This document shows, piece by piece, positions 5,457 to 13,107 of a stretch of DNA of 13,107 nt. Position 1 is the first letter of the stretch, and the number at the start of each line of letters is the position of its first letter. The stretch is from Chloroflexota bacterium (GTDB lineage: Bacteria; Chloroflexota; Anaerolineae; B4-G1; SLSP01), in the NCBI GenBank assembly GCA_022707665.1, contig JAKJAE010000042.1, positions 1-13,107 of the forward strand, written 5' to 3'. The notes below the pieces were generated by a model. That model was given only the letters and a program-made list of their open reading frames with translations, did no database searches and had not been told where the DNA came from. Both the position numbers and the translations under genes were made by a program.

Positions 5457-7955
5457 ATGGATAATCACGACACATCGGAGGAGCGGGGTCAAGTAGACAC
5501 GCGTCCGCTGGTGTCTGCGCTTCTTGCAGAGTGCTCAAGTCCCCCTGATGTCGAGCAGATCAGGTGGGAAGGCCTTATGGTTACTACCCTGATTCTGGGT
5601 GGGCTGTACATCCTCTATGCGCTCTTCTACGCTATCTTCACGCCGACGTCGTGCGCGGTGACTTTCCCCGTGGCACTGTTGTCTGGCCTGTTCTCGCTTG
5701 GAGTTCATAGTGCTCTAAAGAAGCGATGGTCAGTGCGGTTTGGTTCGCTCGTTTGGTCGGGACTTGTCTCCGGGCTCGTGCTCGCCAACGGACTCCTGCA
5801 CCTGGCGCTCACAGAGAACGCACTCCGTACTGCGCATCTCATCTTTCTCGTGATCGGCGCTGGATATCTGCTGCTCTCCCTGCGCATGCTTATTGGCCTG
5901 ATCACTGTCACAGTAGCCAGCTGGCTGGCGATTGCTTGGCCATGGCTATCGCTGAGCACCTGGCAGGCGGCTGGCGCGGCGTTGCTGTCTGCGTCGACGC
6001 TGAGTCTGGTCCTGCAAGTGGCCAGGCTGAGAGGTATCCAGAACCTCCAGACCCTGAGCCGTGCGGTGGAGTCGCGCTCGCGCATGTACGAACAGCGTGC
6101 GACGCATCTCGAGACCCTGATCGGCATCGGGCATAGCGTAAACGCGTTCCTTGACCTTGATGCCTTGCTGGATCATGTCGTTCGAACGCTTCAGAGTGGT
6201 TTTGGGTATGACTTCGTTGGGGTCTTCTTGACCGATCCAACGGGAGATTACCTCGTTGCTCGGGCAGGGACCGGCGAGGCAGGCCAACAGCTCGTAGACG
6301 AGGGATACCGGTTGATCGTAGGGGAATTCGGCCTGATGGGATGGGTCTCACGCCACCATGAGGCGGTCTGTGTGAACGATGTCAGCCAGGATGAGCGGTA
6401 TGTGCGGATTGGCCCCCTGGACACCACACAGTCCGAGATGGTCATCCCGTTGGTAACAGGTGATGTCCTATTGGGCCTGTTGGACATCCAAGCTGCGCAT
6501 CGCGATGCCTTCACCGATGATGATCGCCGTGTCTGCTATGCGCTTGCGGACCAGGTTGCCATCGCGATCCGCAATGCTTCGCGGTATGAGTTCGAACATG
6601 CACAGCGCACGCTCTCGGACACCCTCTATGTGGTGGCACGCGCCCTTTCTCAGACGCTGGACGTCTCCGAAGTGCTTGACCTGATCCTTACGGGTCTGGG
6701 TCAGATTGTGGGGTATGACCGCGCTTCGGTGCTGTTGCGGCGTGATGATGTACTCGAGACTGTTGCGGCGCGAGGGTTCCCCCCGAACTGCAATCCTCTG
6801 GACATTCGTGTACGCATCAAACCGGGCGATGTCTTCCAGACGATCTGCGAGTCCAAAGAGCCGCTCGTAATCCCGGAGATGGAACAACGGTCGGACTGGG
6901 AGTATGTCGAGGATCTTCCCCCAGCTCGATCGTGGGTGGGCTTGCCATTGATCAACGCCGGGGACGAGGTGATCGGCATGCTTTCGCTGGTGCGAGAGAG
7001 GCCCGGACCCTACACGGCAGGCGAAGTTGCGCTCGGAGGTACCTTCGCCGGTCAGGCAGGTGTCGCGCTCCACAACGCACGCGTCTATATGGAGCTCTCC
7101 GAGGCCTATCGTCAGTTGGCAAGCCTGGACCGGGCCAAGTCGGATTTCATTTCGCTGGCCTCTCACGAACTACGCACGCCGCTGACATTGGTCACGGGCT
7201 ACAGCAACCTGCTACTGGAAGAGCCGCTTCTCAAGCGCAATCCGGCGATCAACGGCATGGTGCAAGGCCTTTCTCTGGGAGCAGAACGGCTGCAGCAGAT
7301 GGTCGATCGTATGGTCGATATCGCCGAGATCGAGAGCCGATCGCTACAGCTCGAATTCTTGCCTATTAACCTCCACGCGCTGCTCAAGCATGTCGTCTCC
7401 GACCTGGAGGAGGCGCTTATCGAGCGCCACATTGATCTGCGGCTTGCCGATCTCGCGGGGCTTTCCACTATCGAGGCTGATCGAGCCGCCCTCGACAAAG
7501 TGTTCAGGCACCTGCTGATGAATGCCATCAAGTACACGCCGGATGGTGGCGAGATCAGGGTCACGGCGAAACCTGTGTCGTATGACCTCTACGGACTGCC
7601 CGAACACTGCATTCAGGTCACGGTTGCAGATACGGGCATCGGCATTGATCCTGTCCATCAGCAGCGCATCTTCGACAAGTTCTACCAGACCGGTGAGGTT
7701 AGCTTGCACTCCTCAGGAACGATCAAATTCCGTGGCGGTGGTCCCGGACTGGGTCTGGCAATCGTCAAGGGGATTGTCGAGGCACACCGGGGTAGGGTGT
7801 GGGTCGAGAGCTCTGGCCACGATGTTCGCACCTGTCCGGGGAGCCGCTTTAACGTTATCCTCCCCATCCAGCAACCTGCGGCTAACTACATCGCTGGGGA
7901 GACCGGGCGGGATGCACTTCCGAACGACGACGAGGATACGCTTCCGGGGATCTAG
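5457..7955 (+). CDS. Membrane sensor histidine kinase with two GAF domains
   Basis: An 832-residue transmembrane sensor kinase that should autophosphorylate on His and pass the phosphate to a response regulator. Domains: about six hydrophobic helices (40-62, 66-87, 96-117, 124-142, 143-164, 170-189); a short linker helix (195-220); GAF1 (about 215-376) and GAF2 (about 385-545), usually sensors of small ligands or redox state; a HisKA dimerisation domain with SHELRTP (569-575, phospho-His570); and a HATPase domain with N-box HLLMNAIKY (685-693), DTGIG (725-729), FDKFYQ (739-744) and [10 protein letters not shown] (760-769). All catalytic boxes are intact. The C-terminus ends in a short acidic tail, and no receiver or HPt domain is present. 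Upstream in-frame starts (GTG 5400, ATG 5418) overlap the TATAAT, so ATG 5457 is chosen, although its ribosome site is weak. No response regulator is adjacent: it is an orphan kinase here, divergent from a SixA-like phosphatase. Confidence 0.93.
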   Translation: MDNHDTSEERGQVDTRPLVSALLAECSSPPDVEQIRWEGLMVTTLILGGLYILYALFYAIFTPTSCAVTFPVALLSGLFSLGVHSALKKRWSVRFGSLVWSGLVSGLVLANGLLHLALTENALRTAHLIFLVIGAGYLLLSLRMLIGLITVTVASWLAIAWPWLSLSTWQAAGAALLSASTLSLVLQVARLRGIQNLQTLSRAVESRSRMYEQRATHLETLIGIGHSVNAFLDLDALLDHVVRTLQSGFGYDFVGVFLTDPTGDYLVARAGTGEAGQQLVDEGYRLIVGEFGLMGWVSRHHEAVCVNDVSQDERYVRIGPLDTTQSEMVIPLVTGDVLLGLLDIQAAHRDAFTDDDRRVCYALADQVAIAIRNASRYEFEHAQRTLSDTLYVVARALSQTLDVSEVLDLILTGLGQIVGYDRASVLLRRDDVLETVAARGFPPNCNPLDIRVRIKPGDVFQTICESKEPLVIPEMEQRSDWEYVEDLPPARSWVGLPLINAGDEVIGMLSLVRERPGPYTAGEVALGGTFAGQAGVALHNARVYMELSEAYRQLASLDRAKSDFISLASHELRTPLTLVTGYSNLLLEEPLLKRNPAINGMVQGLSLGAERLQQMVDRMVDIAEIESRSLQLEFLPINLHALLKHVVSDLEEALIERHIDLRLADLAGLSTIEADRAALDKVFRHLLMNAIKYTPDGGEIRVTAKPVSYDLYGLPEHCIQVTVADTGIGIDPVHQQRIFDKFYQTGEVSLHSSGTIKFRGGGPGLGLAIVKGIVEAHRGRVWVESSGHDVRTCPGSRFNVILPIQQPAANYIAGETGRDALPNDDEDTLPGI

Positions 7956-8028
7956 CGTTGGCGCTTGTGTGGGCTGTGGAGCGGACTATCCTTGGTGTAG
8001 TTCGCTCACGCAGACGAAGGAGGCGCCA

Positions 8029-8337
8029 ATGCTGGTTGTCCACGTTCATGTGCATGTAAAGCCAGACTGCGTCGAGACGTTCAAGCAGGCTAGCATCGAG
8101 AACGCTCGAAACAGCATCCAGGAGCCGGGGATAGCCCGGTTTGACGTTATCCAACAGGCTGATGAGCCCACGCGCTTTGTTCTGGTCGAGGTGTATCGCA
8201 CCCCCGAGGACCCCGCGAAGCACAAAGAGACTGCCCACTACAACACCTGGCGCGAGGCCGTTGCTGACATGATGGCGGAGCCCCGGTCGAGCACCAAGTA
8301 CAGCAACGTGTTTCCCGACGAGAATGGGTGGGATTGA
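8029..8337 (+). CDS. LsrG/YgiN-like ABM-fold protein (putative monooxygenase or isomerase)
   Basis: A 102-residue ferredoxin-like alpha/beta-barrel protein of the antibiotic biosynthesis monooxygenase (ABM) family. It starts with a strand of alternating Val/His ([10 protein letters not shown]). The segments [15 protein letters not shown] (29-43), [15 protein letters not shown] (46-60) and [15 protein letters not shown] (64-78) closely follow the pattern of LsrG, which acts on phosphorylated autoinducer-2 breakdown products, and of YgiN-type quinol monooxygenases. His65 and His70 are candidate active-site residues by that comparison. The frame is open far upstream into the kinase gene, but the ATG at 8029 has GAAGGAGG 5 bp before it and gives the normal family length. 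It lies 73 bp after the kinase gene and 21 bp before the next gene, probably heading an operon. No lsr transport or kinase genes are nearby, so an AI-2 role is doubtful. Confidence 0.88.
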   Translation: MLVVHVHVHVKPDCVETFKQASIENARNSIQEPGIARFDVIQQADEPTRFVLVEVYRTPEDPAKHKETAHYNTWREAVADMMAEPRSSTKYSNVFPDENGWD

Positions 8338-8358
8338 TCCAACACCGGAGGTACAGAA

Positions 8359-8883
8359 ATGCCTTTCAACGTGAAAAAACGTGGCAAGCTGACGTATTAC
8401 TACCAGGGTGACCACCCTGTTCTCTCTTCGCTGGTTACGGAGGAGTTGCCCGATGGCGATCTCAAGATCTCGTTCGCCGGGCTGACAGGGGGGTACTCGG
8501 CCAAAGGTGTACTTGGGCTCGAGGAGTTGGTCACAATGGATCCCAAGCAGGAGATTCCTCTCGTGTTCAAGAGTTGGGAGCTATGGCTCAAGGAGGCCGG
8601 CATCTGCGATTCCCTGAAGGATGTCGACTTCATCGAGATTCACGCCTTTGGCTGCCAGCCCAAGTCGCCCAATCCTCTTGTCGACCCCCTTGGCTATGCC
8701 GCAGAACAGGACCGGCTGCGCAAAGCGTATGCCGAGGCCTACAGGGACTTCTTCAAGGACTATCTGCCCGACAATGGGGTGCCGGCGCGTTTCACCGTGC
8801 ACCTCGTCGACGTGCCCGACAAGGCTGCGTCCTATGAGTTCTACGGGACGGCGCTGTACCAGAAGGCCCTGCAGAAGAGATAG
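8359..8883 (+). CDS. Unrecognised 174-residue protein in the metallohydrolase/SelA-like cluster
   Basis: I do not recognise this protein. It is well supported as a gene: GGAGG sits 7 bp before the ATG, it begins 21 bp after the ABM-fold gene, and its base use matches its neighbours. It looks like a soluble cytoplasmic protein of mixed alpha/beta content, with no signal peptide or membrane segment. Notable points are an aromatic run TYYYQGDHP (12-20), an amphipathic strand [17 protein letters not shown] (34-50), two Cys (83 and 99, the latter in [13 protein letters not shown], 95-107), a charged helix rich in Ala/Arg/Tyr (114-134) and a final strand [11 protein letters not shown] (144-154) before a last helix. 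Its place in an operon with an ABM protein, a metallohydrolase and a PLP lyase suggests a role in the same small-molecule pathway, as an enzyme or binding partner, but nothing in the sequence proves this. Confidence 0.85.
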   Translation: MPFNVKKRGKLTYYYQGDHPVLSSLVTEELPDGDLKISFAGLTGGYSAKGVLGLEELVTMDPKQEIPLVFKSWELWLKEAGICDSLKDVDFIEIHAFGCQPKSPNPLVDPLGYAAEQDRLRKAYAEAYRDFFKDYLPDNGVPARFTVHLVDVPDKAASYEFYGTALYQKALQKR

Positions 8884-8981
8884 TCGTAGCTCGTGCACGC
8901 GGCATCGTGCTTCTTCCTGTGGCCCTTTCAGACATCTCTGCTGTTTGCGGAAGAGCTGAGGCAGGGCCGATGCTGATGACA

Positions 8982-9014
8982 CTCTCCCCTCGACCTCTGT
9001 GGTTGAGGGGAGAG
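8982..9014. repeat. Strong 13-bp hairpin in the gap between the unknown gene and the metallohydrolase gene
   Basis: CTCTCCCCTCGAC (8982-8994) pairs with GTTGAGGGGAGAG (9002-9014), with one G-U pair and a 7-nt loop. The pairing is perfect over the outer 10 bp. No T-run follows on the plus strand (GTGGAGTTGGGG), so it is not a typical intrinsic terminator. It could be a dispersed REP-like palindrome, a transcript-stabilising hairpin at the 3' end of the first two genes, or a leader structure for the metallohydrolase mRNA. The stem ends 41 bp before the ATG. Confidence 0.7.
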
Positions 9015-9055
9015 GTGGAGTTGGGGGATTCGCATATCGCTGATAGGAGGAGTGC

Positions 9056-10306
9056 ATGGCAGCACAACACGACGACCAGGAGAATCCGCTCGACCTGCTC
9101 TTGAAGGGCGGCCACGTCATCGACCCGGCGAATGGGATCGATGGGCAGATGGACGTTGGTATCCGCGAGAGGAAGATCGCTCGCGTGGAACCGAGTATCT
9201 CGACCGGTGCCGCATCTCTGGTCGTCGACGTCTCTGGGCTTCTCGTAACACCTGGGCTGCTCGATATTCATACCCACGTATACCCATTTGTGCCATCCGC
9301 CGCGGCCTATGTCGGCGGCATGAACGCTGATGCCCACCTGCTCGCGTCCGGCGTTACCACAACGGTGGACGCAGGCACTGCCGGATGGAAGGACTTTGCC
9401 GATTTCAAGTCGCACTACATCGACCGGGCACAGGTCCGTGTTCTCGCGTTCATCAACATTGCTGCCGGCGGCATGGTGAATGCTGCTTCGGAGCAGGAAA
9501 CGAGCGCTCTCCAGCCCGGGATTGCGGCAGCGATGGCACAGGCCTATTCCGACGTGATTGTCGGAATCAAGACCGCTCACTACTGGACCAAGGCACCCTG
9601 GGACGCTGAGCATCAGCCCTGGACTTCGGTCGACCTCGCTCTGGAAGCGGGGGAACGGTGCGGTATGCCCGTGATGGTAGACTTCTGGCCGCGTCCACCG
9701 GAACGTCCCTATCCTGATCTGATCCTGAAGAAGCTGCGCCCTGGTGACATTCACACGCACGTCTTCGCGCAGCAGTTCCCTGTCGTCGACGCGGAAGGCA
9801 AGGTCTACGACCACCTCTGGCAGGCGCGCGAGCGGGGGGTCATTTTCGATCTCGGCCATGGTGCGGGCAGCTTCTGGTTCCGAAATGCAGTCCCTGCACT
9901 CCGCGATGGGTTCCCGCCGGATTCCATCAGCACCGATCTCCATATGGCGAACATCAACGGGCCCGTGGTCAGCATGCTCACAACGATGTCGAAGTACCTG
10001 AGCATGGGAATGCCGCTGCAGGAAGTGATCGCGCGCTCTACCGTCACACCGGCACGCGAGATCCGGCGTCCTGGGCTGGGGACGTTGAGCGTTGGTGCCG
10101 AAGCCGACGTTGCCGTACTGAGGCGTCTGGAGGGCGTGTTCGGCTACACGGACTGCGGTCACGCGAAGCTCACTGGCAGGCACAAGCTGGTCTGCGAACT
10201 GACCGTGCGCGCCGGCAAGATCGCCTATGACCCTACCGGGATGAGTATGCCCGAGTGGGAGCAGGCACCCCCCGCTTATTGGCGTATGCCTGAGCTGCAG
10301 GCGTAG
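9056..10306 (+). CDS. Amidohydrolase/deacetylase-family metallohydrolase
   Basis: A 416-residue TIM-barrel metal-dependent hydrolase of the amidohydrolase superfamily, of the EF0837/deacetylase-like type often encoded beside SelA-like enzymes. Likely reaction: hydrolysis of an amide or N-acyl group on a small sugar acid or amino acid (family inference). Seen: the N-terminal beta-sandwich piece GGHVIDPANGIDG (18-30); DIHTHVYP (70-77) with metal ligands His72/His74; GIKTAHYW (170-177) with Lys172, the probable carbamylated bridging Lys; GDIHTHVFAQQ (230-240) with His233/His235; DLGHGAGSFWFRNAVP (265-280); STDLHMANINGPV (292-304) with the catalytic Asp294; and LGTLSVGAEADVAVL (341-355). The strand that usually supplies another metal-binding His reads PVMVDFWP (205-212), with Asp209 in its place. 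GGAGG lies 5 bp before the ATG. The SelA-like gene follows 26 bp later. Confidence 0.9.
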   Translation: MAAQHDDQENPLDLLLKGGHVIDPANGIDGQMDVGIRERKIARVEPSISTGAASLVVDVSGLLVTPGLLDIHTHVYPFVPSAAAYVGGMNADAHLLASGVTTTVDAGTAGWKDFADFKSHYIDRAQVRVLAFINIAAGGMVNAASEQETSALQPGIAAAMAQAYSDVIVGIKTAHYWTKAPWDAEHQPWTSVDLALEAGERCGMPVMVDFWPRPPERPYPDLILKKLRPGDIHTHVFAQQFPVVDAEGKVYDHLWQARERGVIFDLGHGAGSFWFRNAVPALRDGFPPDSISTDLHMANINGPVVSMLTTMSKYLSMGMPLQEVIARSTVTPAREIRRPGLGTLSVGAEADVAVLRRLEGVFGYTDCGHAKLTGRHKLVCELTVRAGKIAYDPTGMSMPEWEQAPPAYWRMPELQA

Positions 10307-10332
10307 GACCTCCCTGACAAAGGACGTGGCGA

Positions 10333-11445
10333 ATGGACATCTACGACGAACTCGGCGTAACCAAGGTCATCAATGGCGCGGCGACACTAACCCAGTTTGG
10401 GGGATCCCTGATGCCCCCGGACGTCCTGGCGGCGATGGCTCAAGCGGCGCAGCACTTTGTCGATATTGATGAGTTGCAGCGGAAGGTCGGGGAACGTATC
10501 GCAGCGTGGACCCATAACGAGGCCGCCTATGTATCGAGCGGTGCGGCTGCCGGCCTGGCCCTGAGCACGGCAGCCTGCATTGCCGGACTGGATCCAGAGA
10601 AGCGCAGTCGCTTGCCCTATACCGACGGAATGAGGAATGAAGTCATCGTCCAGAAGCGCGGGGTGGTTGGCTATGCGTTCGCTATCCGCCAGGCTGGGGG
10701 GCGGCTTGTTGAGATAGGGACCGAGCAGGGCACGACCGACGATGAAATGGAGGCCGCGATCACAGACAGAACGGCTGCTGTGTTCTACTTCTACAACCCG
10801 GCGCGAATGCCAGGACAGGTCCCGCTGGAACGCGGCGTCGAGATCGCGCATAGCGCCGGAGTCCCTGTGATTGTCGATGCTGCTGCGCAGATCCCTCCTG
10901 TTGACAGCCTCTGGTGGTTCACGCATGCGGGGGCCGACCTCGCGCTCTTTAGCGGGGGGAAGGGGCTGCGCGGGCCGCAGAGCAGCGGCCTGATCCTGGG
11001 GCGCAAGGATCTCATCGAGGCCTGTGCGTTCAACGCCAGCCCCAGGCCCTTCATTGGCAGGCCAATGAAGGTTGGGAAAGAGGAATTGGTCGGGCTCATG
11101 ACGGCAGTGAGGCTCTATCTGGATCTGGATCACGATGCCCTGATGCAGACCTATGAGGATCAGGTGCAGACCGTGATCGATGCGTTCACCCATCATGCGC
11201 ACATCGAGGCACGGCGAAGTTTCCCGAGTGAAGCAGGACAACCGATGCCCCGTGCCGAGGTTATCTTTGATGAGCAGAGCTTGGGCATCTCGCGAGATGA
11301 GATCCTGGCGCAACTGCGAGCCGGCAACCCGAGCATCGTAGTGGCAGCAGCGGGTGCCCACGGAGTCTTCATCAATCCTCAGACGCTCACGCTCGGTCAG
11401 GAGATGATCATCGTTGACCGGATCCAGCAGATCGTCGGAGGATAA
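10333..11445 (+). CDS. SelA-like PLP-dependent enzyme (D-glucosaminate-6-phosphate ammonia-lyase type)
   Basis: A 370-residue fold-type I PLP enzyme related to SelA (L-seryl-tRNA(Sec) selenium transferase) but far too short for SelA and lacking its tRNA-binding N-terminal domain. It belongs with the catabolic SelA-like group that includes D-glucosaminate-6-phosphate ammonia-lyase (DgaE). Seen: the opening YDELGVTKVINGAATLTQFGG (4-24), typical of this group; the phosphate-binding turn SSGAAAGLAL (68-77); the pyridine-nitrogen Asp182 in VIVDAAAQIPP (179-189); and the PLP Lys210 in FSGGKGLRGPQSSG (206-219). A probable lyase or dehydratase of an amino or hydroxy acid, cytoplasmic. It lies 26 bp after the metallohydrolase gene, almost certainly in one transcript. 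AAAGGA is found about 8 bp before the ATG. No KDPG-type aldolase follows, unlike the known glucosaminate loci. The substrate is not determined. Confidence 0.88.
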   Translation: MDIYDELGVTKVINGAATLTQFGGSLMPPDVLAAMAQAAQHFVDIDELQRKVGERIAAWTHNEAAYVSSGAAAGLALSTAACIAGLDPEKRSRLPYTDGMRNEVIVQKRGVVGYAFAIRQAGGRLVEIGTEQGTTDDEMEAAITDRTAAVFYFYNPARMPGQVPLERGVEIAHSAGVPVIVDAAAQIPPVDSLWWFTHAGADLALFSGGKGLRGPQSSGLILGRKDLIEACAFNASPRPFIGRPMKVGKEELVGLMTAVRLYLDLDHDALMQTYEDQVQTVIDAFTHHAHIEARRSFPSEAGQPMPRAEVIFDEQSLGISRDEILAQLRAGNPSIVVAAAGAHGVFINPQTLTLGQEMIIVDRIQQIVGG

Positions 11446-11565
11446 GGCCTGATGGACCGCGTTGGAAACCTTCCTTTTGCTCATGCTGCTGAACATCATC
11501 GTGCCAACAGACCAGGCGTTGGGCGCAACCTGAGGCGAAGGGGAGTGCCAAGGGCCGGCAGGTCT

Positions 11566-13107
11566 CTAGCGACGCCTTCTTAGCGCTTTGGTGGCCTGAT
11601 CCGCAGCCAGTTTGCCGGTGAGTATCGCCGTGGGCAGGCCGGATGGGCTGAAGGTCCACTGGCCTGCCTGGAGGATATCAGGTATCGGTGTGCGGACCGA
11701 CCCCGCGACCCGCAATAGCCGATGCTCCGCAGGCATTGGCGTGTTGGTGAAGGCCCAGCCGGTGATGGCGCCATCAGAGGTGCCAGCGACCTGGGAGATT
11801 GTCAGAGGTGTCGCTGAGAACCGGTCGCACACTGCTTCCCTGAGGCCGGGGAAGACCGACCTGTCCAGGATGGAGATGATGCTGGACTCAGCGAACTCTT
11901 TGAAGTCGTCGTACCACCCCATGTCCCTGATTTGCTCGGTAAGCCCGTAGTCGAAGAGCAAGCTCACAATGAGACCGGTCTTGCCAGGTGGTGCCAACGC
12001 CGGATCCCTGAGTGCTGGGCACGATATCTCGTAGGTGGTCAGCTCAAGAAATCGCGTGAGCCACGCCTTGATGGTTTCGCGTGTCTGACCTGTAGGTAAC
12101 GGGCCTGCCTGGGATTGCCCTTCTCTGGTGGGCGTGTAGAAGAAGTGCTCGGTCATCGTGTTTGCGAAGACGCTTTGGTCCAGGTCAAGCTCCAGGTAGA
12201 TGGTGAGGACGGAATCGCCGCCTGTCTTGCTGAGTACCAGGTCGCGGCGCAGCTGCGTGGCGTGCCTCACCTTGTCATCCCCTACGCTTTCCACATTGAT
12301 GCATCTGTAGAGCGTCTTTAGGTCGGCAGCCCAGATAAGGGTCTTGTAGGTGAAGGTGTTGCCTGTGGTGTCCGACATACGGTGGCGTTCCGGATCTACA
12401 GACATGATCTCCGTGTCTGTTCGTATCGAGCCTTGATGCGCAAGAACAAACTTGGTGAGCTCTGTTGTGAGTGCGCCTGTGCCCCCCAGAGGATAGAAGT
12501 AGTCCAGGTATAGGCTGAAGTAGCTGAGTGCGAAGTAGGCAGGAGTCTCATGGAAGAAGTGCTGTGTAATGATGTCGATCAGGCTCTCATTGCGCGTGAA
12601 ACGCCTCAGGTAGGTCACCACTGGTTCCTTCAGTGCGTTGACCTTACCAATCGTCATGGCGTACTTGACCATCCAAGGCAGGATCGCCTTAATGAAGTAA
12701 TCACGGTCAGCCCGGGGATCTAGAAAGACGGGGTTGTTGATCCCGTACTGGATGTCCATATAGTGCATGATCCTGCGGATCTGCGCCACGATCGCGGCTA
12801 TTTCGGCTGCACTCTCAGGGTACAGATGCTTGAGAAGCGCTTCGTACTCGGATACAGCCTCGACCGAGTCCACCCTGATGACACGGTTCTCGATCCCGAT
12901 CGACACTCGGTTTCTCACGAACGCCACGTCCAGTCCAAGGTGCTTGAGCATTGGTAAGACGATGCCCGAGTTTTCCATGGCCCGTATCCCACCATCAAAG
13001 TGGAATCCGTGGCGTTCAAAGGTTCGTACGAGCCCCCCCGTTGTGGCCTCCTTCTCGCACAAGAGTGTCGAGAACCCCGATTTTGCAAGGTAGGCTGTTG
13101 CCGTCAG
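11566..13107 (-). CDS. CrtI/CrtISO-like FAD-dependent oxidoreductase (5' end outside window)
   Basis: The last 513 residues of a flavoprotein of the phytoene desaturase/carotenoid isomerase/retinol saturase superfamily. The frame is open to the edge. Its first visible residues, LTATAYLAKSGFSTLLCEKE, are the helix and second strand of the FAD Rossmann fold (Glu18 being the likely ribose-binding acid), so only the GxGxxG and a few residues are lost. Next come GGLVRTF (24-30) and the FDGGIRAMENSGIVLP block (37-52), the middle segment FYPLGGTGALTTEL, and the C-terminal FAD-contacting region with GSVRTPIPDILQAGQW and GLPTAILTGKLAAD. Family members add or shift double bonds in polyenes; carotenoid involvement is inferred, as no other carotenoid gene is in view. 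A TTG at 13062 is in frame but is not the start. It is convergent with the SelA-like gene, with 120 bp between stops and no obvious terminator. Confidence 0.85.
   Translation of the reverse strand: MTATAYLAKSGFSTLLCEKEATTGGLVRTFERHGFHFDGGIRAMENSGIVLPMLKHLGLDVAFVRNRVSIGIENRVIRVDSVEAVSEYEALLKHLYPESAAEIAAIVAQIRRIMHYMDIQYGINNPVFLDPRADRDYFIKAILPWMVKYAMTIGKVNALKEPVVTYLRRFTRNESLIDIITQHFFHETPAYFALSYFSLYLDYFYPLGGTGALTTELTKFVLAHQGSIRTDTEIMSVDPERHRMSDTTGNTFTYKTLIWAADLKTLYRCINVESVGDDKVRHATQLRRDLVLSKTGGDSVLTIYLELDLDQSVFANTMTEHFFYTPTREGQSQAGPLPTGQTRETIKAWLTRFLELTTYEISCPALRDPALAPPGKTGLIVSLLFDYGLTEQIRDMGWYDDFKEFAESSIISILDRSVFPGLREAVCDRFSATPLTISQVAGTSDGAITGWAFTNTPMPAEHRLLRVAGSVRTPIPDILQAGQWTFSPSGLPTAILTGKLAADQATKALRRRR

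Noticed and set aside
7522..8028. In-frame 169-codon extension upstream of the ABM-fold gene
   Set aside because: It overlaps the kinase ATPase domain in another frame. The normal family length and the GAAGGAGG site both point to ATG 8029.
8792..10183. Minus-strand open frame of 463 codons opposite the metallohydrolase
   Set aside because: The plus strand carries a complete, motif-rich metallohydrolase. The antisense product is Arg/His-rich with no family pattern.
10387..11499. Minus-strand open frame of 370 codons opposite the SelA-like gene
   Set aside because: It is fully explained as the shadow of a well-supported PLP enzyme on the plus strand.
11446..11565. Terminator between the convergent SelA-like and CrtI-like genes
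   Set aside because: Only tiny dyads (GGAA-ACC-TTCC and GTTG-GGCG-CAAC) are present, with no T-runs. No terminator can be supported.
13060..13062. TTG at 13062 as the start of the CrtI-like gene
   Set aside because: The frame continues to the window edge and the residues before it form the FAD Rossmann fold, so the gene starts outside the window.

Overview
The window is about 60% G+C and is densely coded on both strands. No gap between genes exceeds 200 bp, and no tRNA, rRNA, CRISPR array or transposase was seen. Several protein features suggest a member of the Chloroflexota or a related deep-branching Gram-positive-like lineage. These are a membrane histidine kinase with tandem GAF domains and a [13 protein letters not shown]-lid, a secreted GHL10 protein carrying an AYFPLVSR segment after a Ser/Thr/Pro linker, and strong AGGAGG ribosome-binding sites. 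The assignment is an inference from protein flavour, not from a marker gene.

Left part (1-3257). A family 2 glycoside hydrolase runs leftward out of the window; only its N-terminal 351 residues are present. A 149-bp region divides it from a rightward pair of redox genes: a membrane-anchored short-chain dehydrogenase and a flavin reductase-type FMN protein, 26 bp apart. An OsmC-type peroxide/thiol protein follows after a 153-bp gap.

Centre (3305-7955). A secreted GHL10 (DUF187) glycosidase-like protein follows OsmC by 47 bp. Its 3' end overlaps a convergent SixA-type phosphohistidine phosphatase by 28 bp. The phosphatase is divergent from a large sensor histidine kinase. Their shared 194-bp region has a TATAAT on each strand, and between them an 11-bp direct repeat like those bound by OmpR/PhoB-type regulators. 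A phosphohistidine phosphatase back to back with an orphan kinase is the most suggestive regulatory arrangement here.

Right part (8029-11445). Four co-directional genes encode an LsrG/YgiN-like ABM-fold protein, a 174-residue protein I do not recognise, an amidohydrolase/deacetylase-family metallohydrolase, and a SelA-like PLP enzyme of the D-glucosaminate-6-phosphate ammonia-lyase type. The last two genes are 26 bp apart. The metallohydrolase/SelA-like pairing is known from amino-sugar-acid catabolic loci, but the usual aldolase partner is missing and the unknown protein is added. This is the best candidate for an undescribed catabolic module. A strong 13-bp hairpin lies in the gap in the middle of this cluster.

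Right edge (11566-13107). A CrtI/CrtISO-like FAD oxidoreductase runs leftward, convergent with the SelA-like gene. Its first residues, including the FAD dinucleotide-binding glycines, are beyond the edge.
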